From a virus: a DNA stretch of 30,512 nucleotides. Below the pieces are notes generated by a model, which worked only from the letters and a program-made list of their open reading frames with translations, had not been told where the DNA came from and did no database searches. Each line of letters opens with the position of its first letter. The stretch's first letter is position 1. A program made the position numbers and the translations under genes. The stretch covers positions 1 through 30,512 of the IMG/VR virus record IMGVR_UViG_3300021474_000024; one strand, written 5' to 3'. Of the stretch, positions 24,478 through 30,512 are shown piece after piece.

Positions 24478-25869
24478 ATGAGCGGCTCGACAGACACCAC
24501 TTCGAACACCAACAGCTCCTCGGAATCGGTCAACCAGATCCCGCAGTGGGTCCAAAACGCCGGTCAGGCCAATTATGGCCTCGCTCAACAAGTGGCTTCG
24601 CAGCCTTTACAGCAATATCAAGGACAAATGGTCGCCGATGTCGCGCCTCAAACCCAGCAGGCGTGGAACATGGCGGCCAACAGCGGCTCGGTCGGTCAGC
24701 CCGCGCAGAACGCCGCCCAGGCGGGCTACCTTAACACGATGGCCCAGGCCCCGGGGCAGATCAACCCGGCGCAGCTGTCAGATACCAATTTAAGTCCGTA
24801 TATGAATCCTTACACCCAATCGGTTATCAACAGCACTATTCCGTTGATGCAGCAGTCGAACGCGCTGCAGCAAAATCAGGTTCAGGACCAAGCCGCTTCG
24901 GCTAACGCCTTCGGCGGTTCGCGCCAGGGGATCCAACAAGGCGTCGCCCAGGCGCAAGGCGCCTTGAATATCGGCCAGATGGCGGCCGGGCTCAATCAAG
25001 CCAACTTCGGGCAGGCCCAGACGGCGGCTCAGTCCGACGTCGCGGCGCAGAATACCGCGGCGGCGCAGAACCAAGCGGCCGGGCTCAGTCAGGAAGGGCT
25101 GGTCAATCAGGCGGCGCAGGGGCTTGGCAACCTCGGCAGCCAGCAGATGCAGAACAACCTCGCCAATTTTGGCATGCTGAGCGCGGCCGGGGGTCAGCAG
25201 CAGCAACAGCAGCAAAACGACATCAACGCTCAGATGGCCAAGTTCCAGCAGGCGTTCAGCTACCCGCAGAGCCAGCTCGGGATTATGGAATCCTCGCTCG
25301 GCATGACGCCCTACAACACCGCGACCTCGGGCTCGTCGGCGTCGAGCACCGACACCACTCAGACCCAGTCGAACCCCTTCGGCGCCGCGACCTCGGGCAT
25401 GCAGATGCTCGGCTCGCTGTTCAGCGGCGGCGCGAACAGCGCGATGTCGGGGCTCACCAGTTTCCTTGGCGGCTCCGATCGCAGGCTCAAGACCGACATC
25501 AAGAAGGTCGGCAAGCACCCGACTGGCGTCGGCATCTACTCCTATCGATACAAGGGTGACCCAAAGACGTACCCCAAGGTCGTCGGTCCGATGGCCGAGG
25601 ACGTGATGAAGATCGCGCCGCACGCGGTCCGGCCGATGACCACCAAGGGTCATCTCGCCGTCCATATGCCGACCCTCGACGCGCTCTCGACGCCGCCGTC
25701 TTCGCCCGGCGTCGCCAAGGCGATCGGCATGCTCGGCCGCGGGACGCCGGGCAAGCTGTCGCCGAACGCCACCCCGCCGACGCAGCCGATCGGCGTCGGC
25801 CGAGGCGCGCTGGCGCGCGCCCCCACCCGGCGGATCAACGCCCCCATCGTTGGAGCGCTCGGTGCCTAA
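24478..25869 (+). CDS. Virion protein with S74 auto-processing chaperone domain
   Basis: 463-aa protein; ATG 24478-24480 directly follows the previous TAG. Residues 1-330 are Ala/Gln/Asn/Ser-rich helices (QPLQQYQGQMVADVAPQTQQ) with a seven-Gln tract at about 240-246. At about 333-400, SDRRLKTDIKKVG, then GVGIYSYRYKGD, PMAEDVMKIAPHAV and GHLAVHMPTLDAL, form a peptidase S74 (intramolecular chaperone) domain with the Ser-Asp...Lys dyad S333/K338. S74 domains trimerise the preceding stalk and cut themselves off. Here about 60 further Pro/Ala-rich residues follow the domain. It opens the ejection module. Confidence 0.8.
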   Translation: MSGSTDTTSNTNSSSESVNQIPQWVQNAGQANYGLAQQVASQPLQQYQGQMVADVAPQTQQAWNMAANSGSVGQPAQNAAQAGYLNTMAQAPGQINPAQLSDTNLSPYMNPYTQSVINSTIPLMQQSNALQQNQVQDQAASANAFGGSRQGIQQGVAQAQGALNIGQMAAGLNQANFGQAQTAAQSDVAAQNTAAAQNQAAGLSQEGLVNQAAQGLGNLGSQQMQNNLANFGMLSAAGGQQQQQQQNDINAQMAKFQQAFSYPQSQLGIMESSLGMTPYNTATSGSSASSTDTTQTQSNPFGAATSGMQMLGSLFSGGANSAMSGLTSFLGGSDRRLKTDIKKVGKHPTGVGIYSYRYKGDPKTYPKVVGPMAEDVMKIAPHAVRPMTTKGHLAVHMPTLDALSTPPSSPGVAKAIGMLGRGTPGKLSPNATPPTQPIGVGRGALARAPTRRINAPIVGALGA

Positions 25870-26551
25870 CGATCCGTGGCTCAGCGATCCGGCGAACGCC
25901 GGTGGAATCCCGCCCTGGTGGACTGTCGGTTCGCCGGGCGCCGCCGCTTCGACGCCGTCCGGCGCGCCGAGCCCGGGCACGACGCCGACGACGGGCACCA
26001 CGCTGAACTCGCTGCCCCCGGCGCAGGCGACCAACGCAGCTCCGACCAGCGGGCTTATGCCATCGATGATGGGCATGCCGGGCATGCCGATGGACGAGGG
26101 CCAGCGCGACGCGATGATCCGCACCATCCACGGCGAGGCCAGCGCCGATCCAACCGAGCGCGCCGCGATCGCCCACGTGGTGATGAACCGGATGGCGGCG
26201 GGAGGCTTCGGCGACACCCCGGCGTCGGTGGTTACCCAGTCGGCGGGCGCGCCCGGCTATCATCAGTTCTCGACCTGGAACGATCCGTCCAAGCAGGGCG
26301 ATCAGAGCGCCAATTTTACGACCAAGGATCCGGATTACGCCAAGATCGGCGCGATCGTCGACGGAGTGCAGAGCGGAGCCATTCCGGATCCGAGCCACGG
26401 GGCGACGTTCTATTACGGGCCTCAAAGCATGCCGGGCCATCGCGCGCCGCCGTGGGCTCCCGGGTTGGTCAAGCAGGGCTTCACCCCGACTTCGATCGGC
26501 GCCCAGATTTTCTACAAGCCTCCAACCGTGATGGGAGCGCTCGGTGGCTGA
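25862..26551 (+). CDS. SleB-like cell wall hydrolase (virion-associated)
   Basis: 229-aa protein; GTG 25862-25864 is chosen because GGAGCGC precedes it. It overlaps the previous gene by 8 bases (GTGCCTAA). An N-terminal proline/serine-rich linker is followed by the Hydrolase_2 (SleB) core: DAMIRTIHGEASADPTERAA (about 83-102, E92 the likely catalytic residue), IAHVVMNRMAAGGF and YHQFSTWNDP (about 133-142). Enzymes of this group cut peptidoglycan, and in phages they open the wall during DNA entry. It lies within the ejection module rather than in the lysis cassette, so an entry role is more likely than lysis. The C-terminus ends VMGALGG, like the previous protein (IVGALGA). Confidence 0.8.
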   Translation: MPNDPWLSDPANAGGIPPWWTVGSPGAAASTPSGAPSPGTTPTTGTTLNSLPPAQATNAAPTSGLMPSMMGMPGMPMDEGQRDAMIRTIHGEASADPTERAAIAHVVMNRMAAGGFGDTPASVVTQSAGAPGYHQFSTWNDPSKQGDQSANFTTKDPDYAKIGAIVDGVQSGAIPDPSHGATFYYGPQSMPGHRAPPWAPGLVKQGFTPTSIGAQIFYKPPTVMGALGG

Positions 26552-27548
26552 TTATGCTGGCGAGACCAGCTACGCGGATTTCCGCAAGAAAATCGACTCG
26601 GGAGCGTCCGACGCGCCGGGGACGACTTACAATCCCGCCACCGGGGTCTCGCTCGCCAGCAAGCCTGCGCCGGTGGTTTCTGTGAGCGCGACACCTCCCG
26701 CCGCAGCTCCTGCAGCTACGACTTTCCCGACTGACCGTCGTCAGACCACGCCGCAGCAGCGGGCTGATTTCTATCGCCAGTATATTCAGCAGAAATACCC
26801 CGGCATGGATCCCAATGTCGCCATCGGCATCGCCAAGGCCGAGGGGTTGATGGTGCCGGGCCTCGGGCCTTCCAACGTCGACATCTATCGAAGCGGTCCT
26901 CAGACCGGCCAGCCTTATAGCTATGGCGACTTCCAGATGAACGTGCGGAACGGCCTGGGCTTGGAGGCGCAACGGGCTGGCTTCGATCCGCTCAATCCCA
27001 ACCAATGGCAAGACGTCGGCAAGTATGCCATCGACGTAATGTACGGCGGTGGCAAGGGTTTCAACCTCCAACCCTGGAAGGGCGACGCTTACGCCGAGGC
27101 GTACCTCAAGAGCGGCAAGGCGACGCCGGTCACGGTCGGCGCTGCGGCGCCGGGTCATGGCGGCATCGGCTCCGACACGGTTGCTGCGGGCACTGCGGGC
27201 GCGCCTGCGCCAGCGACCGCGAGCGACGTCCTCGCCAGCCTGAACAAGAGCAACGCTGGTCAGCCGAGCACGATGGACGACCTCGCCAAGATGGGCGAGC
27301 AGCAAAAAACGCAGGCGACGCAGCAGGACCAACAAGCGGGCAATCAGCTGCAGCAGCAGATGGCGATGTCGGCGGCGATGGGTCGGCCGCAGCAGAACCC
27401 GGCCTATCAGCAGCTCTTCGCTCAGATGCTTGCCAAAGGGGCTCAGCCTTTGACCTGGGGGGCCGCGCCCTACGGCTCCGGGGCCGGGCAGCAGGCGCCG
27501 CAGACGCCCGGCATGACGCTGAATTCCACAGGAGGCCTTTATGGCTAG
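26544..27548 (+). CDS. Lysozyme-fold (transglycosylase-like) virion protein
   Basis: 334-aa protein with a GTG start (26544-26546) overlapping the previous gene by 8 bases (GTGGCTGA), preceded by the same GGAGCGCTCG as the previous junction. Residues of about 73-200 look like a lysozyme or lytic-transglycosylase domain: FYRQYIQQKYPGMDPNVAIG, then IAKAEGL (E100 the candidate catalytic acid), QPYSYGDFQMNVRNGLG and GGGKGFNLQPWKG. The rest is Ala/Gln-rich, ending TPGMTLNSTGGLYG. It probably acts with the neighbouring SleB-like enzyme to open the wall at infection. The catalytic assignment is from pattern only. Confidence 0.65.
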   Translation: MADYAGETSYADFRKKIDSGASDAPGTTYNPATGVSLASKPAPVVSVSATPPAAAPAATTFPTDRRQTTPQQRADFYRQYIQQKYPGMDPNVAIGIAKAEGLMVPGLGPSNVDIYRSGPQTGQPYSYGDFQMNVRNGLGLEAQRAGFDPLNPNQWQDVGKYAIDVMYGGGKGFNLQPWKGDAYAEAYLKSGKATPVTVGAAAPGHGGIGSDTVAAGTAGAPAPATASDVLASLNKSNAGQPSTMDDLAKMGEQQKTQATQQDQQAGNQLQQQMAMSAAMGRPQQNPAYQQLFAQMLAKGAQPLTWGAAPYGSGAGQQAPQTPGMTLNSTGGLYG

Positions 27549-28326
27549 CGGCGACGATCCCCTTGCCGACATCATGAATATTCAGGGGTATCAGGGGCTC
27601 GTCGGTCAGAACCCCTACCTTGAATATCAGGGCCAGATCCCGATGGCGGGCTATTACGGCACGCCGACCAACGCCCAGGGTCAGGCGATCCCGTCGTTCC
27701 TGGCCGCCCAGGCGCAGTCCCAGGCCGCCCAGGCCGCACAGCCGACCGGCACGACGCTGAATTCGACGCCCCCGGCGACGCAGGACTACGTGATGAACCC
27801 GCAGACCGGGATGATGGGCCCCAACCCGGCGGCGTTCCAGGGCAGCTATGCGGGCGGCGTCGATCCTTCGACCGGGCTGACGCGGATGCAGGCCAACGCG
27901 GCGACGAACCGATATTACAACCCGCAGCCGGTCAGCATGGTCGGCGGGCAGTCGCAAGGGTGGGGCGGCACTGGAGGCACAGTAGGAGGTCAGATGATGG
28001 CGCCCTCGCCCGCTTCGATGGCCGCGCCATGGGCCAACCAGACCGCCGCTGCGCCGACTGCCGCGCCTGCGCCCGCTGGGCCGAACATGCGGCAGGCTTA
28101 TCTCGACGCGCTCTCGAACCCGGGGCCGCTGCCGCAGTACGGCGCGGCTGCGCCGCAACCCGGGCAGACGCCGAGCGGCTCGCCGCCGCCCAATGTGCTC
28201 GCCCAGTTCCTCGCCACTCAAGGCGCGGGCAAGACCGGCGCGGGCGGCTACACCAATAAGCCGTTCTTCTCGACCTTGAACGCGCTGCAGTCCGGGACGA
28301 CGCCAACCCAGGGAGCCACCGCATGA
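27541..28326 (+). CDS. Ala/Gln/Pro-rich ejection-module protein
   Basis: 261-aa protein, ATG 27541-27543 overlapping the previous gene by 8 bases (ATGGCTAG), with GGAGG five bases upstream. It is low-complexity throughout (QAQSQAAQAAQPTGTTLNST, then AAAPTAAPAPAGP), with a helical patch MRQAYLDALSNPGPLPQYG and a C-terminal FLATQGAGKTGAGGYTNKPF. No domain is recognised. The TGTTLNS peptide is shared with the SleB-like protein. Composition and position suggest a structural, possibly ejected, virion protein. Confidence 0.55.
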   Translation: MASGDDPLADIMNIQGYQGLVGQNPYLEYQGQIPMAGYYGTPTNAQGQAIPSFLAAQAQSQAAQAAQPTGTTLNSTPPATQDYVMNPQTGMMGPNPAAFQGSYAGGVDPSTGLTRMQANAATNRYYNPQPVSMVGGQSQGWGGTGGTVGGQMMAPSPASMAAPWANQTAAAPTAAPAPAGPNMRQAYLDALSNPGPLPQYGAAAPQPGQTPSGSPPPNVLAQFLATQGAGKTGAGGYTNKPFFSTLNALQSGTTPTQGATA

Positions 28327-29579
28327 GCTTCGGCGATTGGATTTCTGGGTCCGGCAATACGATGGACCAGATCGCGGCTGCGGCGCGCGGCCAACAGAGC
28401 CCCACAGGAGCCCAAGGACAGCCTCCCGCTGCAAACCCGCCTCCACCTAGCGGCCAGCCTAATCAACCCCCATCCCAGGCCACGGCTAGCCCGCCTGACC
28501 TAACCCAGCTCTATGTCAAGCTGGCGCAGCAGGACCGGGCGGCGAATATGTTCGACCGCGGCCTCGCCGGGATGCAGGCGGCGTTCGCCCCGCCGGGCCA
28601 GCAGGCGGCGTGGCTGAACTCGGCCCCGCCGCAGCAGGATGCGGGCGCGATGGTCGAGAATCTGATGAAGATTCAGCAGATGCAGTTCCAGCGGCAGAAC
28701 CAGCAGACGATCATGAATTCCGCGCCTGCGCTGGCCGAGCAGTTGTTCGGCCCCAAGCCGACACCTCAACAAATCCAGACCGCCCAAGGGATCATCGCCA
28801 GCGGCAAGTATGGTGACGTCGAGACCAACCTCGTCGGCAGCGGGGACCTCGATCAGCGGCAGTATTTGCAGGAACAGCGCGCTAACCAGCAGGCTGGTCA
28901 GCCAACAGTCGATTTTTCAACCTGGAAAGCTCAGCATGCGACGGCCGCGGCGGTGGGGACCGAGGCGGCCAAGACCAAATTCGATGCGGCGGACACTTTC
29001 CCTTCGCTCGATCCCCAATACAAGACCGCGGAAGATACGGTGGATTGGTTGAATCAGCACCCCGACGCCACCGTCAGGGCGGTTCAGTGGGGGTCTGCCG
29101 CAAACGGCCGTGTCGGGCAGTCGCTTGGCGGCCTTGGCATTCTCGATCAGGACACCAAAGACGCGCGCTCCAAGATCGATCAGCTGAACGACGAGAACTT
29201 CCGAGCGGGCTTGGCCAACGTGAAGAATGTGCGTTCGCAGAGCGAGGCCAACAAGGTCGGAGGCGCGGTTTCCAGCCTCGACAAGCCGGGCAACAGTCCG
29301 CAGATGATCACCCAGGAATTGGGCCGGTTGACCAACACAATTCAGAGTGCGCGCGGTAATCTGATGGGCGCTGCTGGCAGGGTTATTCCCTACAAATACA
29401 ATAATATGATCGACCCGAGTTACCTCGATCCAAATAGTCAGACCTATAATGGCGCGAAGATGGAGGTGCCGGTTGATCTCAGCAAGATGAACGACGCCGA
29501 CGCCGACGCCGCATTTGAAAAATTACCTAGTGGCCGAGCTTTTATTGGCCCAGACGGTCAACCTCATACGAAGAAGTAG
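28323..29579 (+). CDS. Helical internal virion-type protein, 418 aa
   Basis: 418-aa protein, ATG 28323-28325 overlapping the previous stop (ATGA). The N-terminus is Pro/Gln-rich (QSPTGAQGQPPAANPPPPSG); residues of about 60-340 are Gln-rich helices (MVENLMKIQQMQFQRQNQQ). Motifs such as LAQQDRAANMFDRGLAGMQA and VKNVRSQSEANKVGGAVSSL are of the kind found in ejected inner proteins of podovirus-like phages. The last part (DADAAFEKLPSGRAFIGPDG) is a short segment resembling the ends of other virion proteins. Probably carried inside the head and ejected; not proved by the sequence. Confidence 0.6.
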   Translation: MSFGDWISGSGNTMDQIAAAARGQQSPTGAQGQPPAANPPPPSGQPNQPPSQATASPPDLTQLYVKLAQQDRAANMFDRGLAGMQAAFAPPGQQAAWLNSAPPQQDAGAMVENLMKIQQMQFQRQNQQTIMNSAPALAEQLFGPKPTPQQIQTAQGIIASGKYGDVETNLVGSGDLDQRQYLQEQRANQQAGQPTVDFSTWKAQHATAAAVGTEAAKTKFDAADTFPSLDPQYKTAEDTVDWLNQHPDATVRAVQWGSAANGRVGQSLGGLGILDQDTKDARSKIDQLNDENFRAGLANVKNVRSQSEANKVGGAVSSLDKPGNSPQMITQELGRLTNTIQSARGNLMGAAGRVIPYKYNNMIDPSYLDPNSQTYNGAKMEVPVDLSKMNDADADAAFEKLPSGRAFIGPDGQPHTKK

Positions 29580-29582
29580 ACC

Positions 29583-30512
29583 ATGGGATGGCGTGACGAA
29601 TCGACCCCGATCGGCGCGGCTCCAGCGCCAACGGACGCTTCCGCTTCGGGATGGCGCAGCGGGTCGACCCCGATCGGCGGCGGTCCGCCCCAGGCTTCTC
29701 CTCAGGCCCCGCCGACCAGCGCCTGGGGCTCGGAGACGAGCACCGGCGATGCTCTGCAGGACTATGGCCGCATCGCCGCCAATTCATTCGGCGTCGGCGA
29801 TCGAGCGATCGCGGGCTGGCACACCATCCTGCCTGCGATGTTTCCCAAGCTGTTCGGCGGCAACGCCACTGGGCCGATCGCCACCGACGCCGCCACCCTC
29901 GATCAGCAAAACCAAGCCGCGCTGCAGGCCGAGCGCGACAAGACCGCGGCGGCGACCACGCGCGCTGGCGCGATTCCGAGCGCGGTCGCCAACGCCGTTG
30001 GCTATTTGCCCGCGGCTGCGGTCACTGGCGGCATCGGCGCCGGATTTGGCGGTGGGGTGATGGCGGGCGCGGCCGAGCAGGCTGCGCTCGGTGCGCTGGC
30101 GGCGACCGGGCGGGGCGAGAACGTCGCTCAAGGGACGATCGGCGGCGCGGTTGGAGGCGCAGGCGGGGGCCTCGTGTCGAAATACGCCATCAGTCCGCTG
30201 GTCAACGCGGTTGGAACCAAAGTCGGCCGAGCGGTCGGCATGCTGTCGGATCCGGAGGCCGCGACCGCGGAGGCTCAAGCCGCCGAGAAGGCTGCCTGGG
30301 CTCCGACCAAGACCACTCAATTCAGCCGCTCCGACGTCAATCCGGCCTACGATTCGGCGCTTAACAGTCTGGAGAAGAACCAGCTCGACGACGTTTCCGG
30401 CACTTTCATGAGCCGGATCAACGGTCAACGCAGTAGTCTCTCGACCCCCACCAGCGCGAGCGACATCGATGGTTTCCAGCGCAACCTCGCCAACGCCGCC
30501 TCTTCCCCTGGC
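29583..30512 (+). CDS. Gly/Ala-rich ejection protein, runs off the window
   Basis: ATG 29583-29585, three bases after the previous TAG; the frame is open for 310 codons to the window edge, so the C-terminus is missing. The N-terminus has a tandem unit, GWRDESTPIGAAPAP then GWRSGSTPIGGGPP. Residues of about 130-200 are hydrophobic and glycine-zipper-like (VANAVGYLPAAAVTGGIGAG, then FGGGVMAGAAEQAALGAL and GTIGGAVGGAGGGLVSKYA). Such segments can enter membranes. This fits a large inner protein that forms a channel across the host envelope during DNA entry, as proposed for other podovirus ejection proteins. Residues after 225 are polar helices. Family not named with certainty. Confidence 0.65.
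   Translation, partial: MGWRDESTPIGAAPAPTDASASGWRSGSTPIGGGPPQASPQAPPTSAWGSETSTGDALQDYGRIAANSFGVGDRAIAGWHTILPAMFPKLFGGNATGPIATDAATLDQQNQAALQAERDKTAAATTRAGAIPSAVANAVGYLPAAAVTGGIGAGFGGGVMAGAAEQAALGALAATGRGENVAQGTIGGAVGGAGGGLVSKYAISPLVNAVGTKVGRAVGMLSDPEAATAEAQAAEKAAWAPTKTTQFSRSDVNPAYDSALNSLEKNQLDDVSGTFMSRINGQRSSLSTPTSASDIDGFQRNLANAASSPG

Noticed and set aside
25196-25215. CRISPR-like or microsatellite array at the CAG/CAA run
   Set aside because: It is a short in-frame poly-Gln tract within the S74 protein with no spacers.
24790-26217. A 475-codon minus-strand open frame across the S74 and SleB-like genes
   Set aside because: It crosses two well-supported genes on the other strand and has the repetitive Arg/Gly composition of a shadow frame.

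Overview
The window is a contiguous piece of a tailed-phage or prophage genome, most likely a short-tailed (podovirus-like) virus with an SU10/P22-type head and nozzle. The DNA is GC-rich, roughly 60-65% by eye, with local AT-richer islands. The protein styles (a DUF3309-like small membrane protein, a DUF6011-like zinc module, a SleB-type wall hydrolase, many short 'rhizobial phage' proteins) suggest an alphaproteobacterial host, probably Hyphomicrobiales (Rhizobiales). The host is an inference. No host housekeeping gene, integrase, rRNA, tRNA or CRISPR array was found.

The layout is divergent around a 423-bp non-coding region (6262-6684). The left arm (1-6261) is read leftwards and packs about 22 genes, mostly 27-136 codons long. 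Nearly all are joined by 1-4 base start/stop overlaps, so they form coupled operons. It holds an HTH protein with a palindrome in its own promoter (4778-5347), a second HTH-like protein (1106-1510), several small zinc-knuckle proteins, two tiny membrane proteins and many unknowns. Three promoters with 17-bp spacers (1520-1548, 4568-4596, 6300-6328) share a TAAGGACnnTGA box. Two of them also share a complete leader: promoter, hairpin, then GGAGATGACCC before the ATG. This arm looks like an early or regulatory (and possibly anti-host) region.

The right arm (6685-30512) is read rightwards and is one long late operon with almost no spacing. Packaging: small terminase, a 34-aa membrane microprotein, large terminase, and small accessory ORFs. 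A probable homing HNH endonuclease sits just before the portal. Head: a 935-aa portal with a proline-rich insertion, scaffold, SU10-like major capsid protein, and a small head-associated protein. Lysis is embedded mid-operon: a GH19 endolysin, a three-segment holin candidate and a DUF3309-like membrane protein. Tail: adaptor, two signal-peptide-bearing proteins, a long receptor-binding fibre, a small fibre-associated protein, a histidine-rich collar protein, a probable nozzle and two small proteins. Ejection module (24478 to the window end): an S74 auto-chaperone protein, a SleB-like hydrolase, a lysozyme-fold protein, two Ala/Gln/Pro-rich proteins, and a Gly/Ala-rich membrane-seeking protein that runs off the right edge.

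The most interesting signals are the duplicated promoter-leader cassette and shared box, the triple-hairpin non-coding region before the terminase, the HNH gene with an AT-rich tract continuing into the portal, the proline-rich portal insertion, the paired signal-peptide virion proteins with repeated domains, and the repeated junction sequence and TLNS peptide shared by consecutive ejection-module genes.
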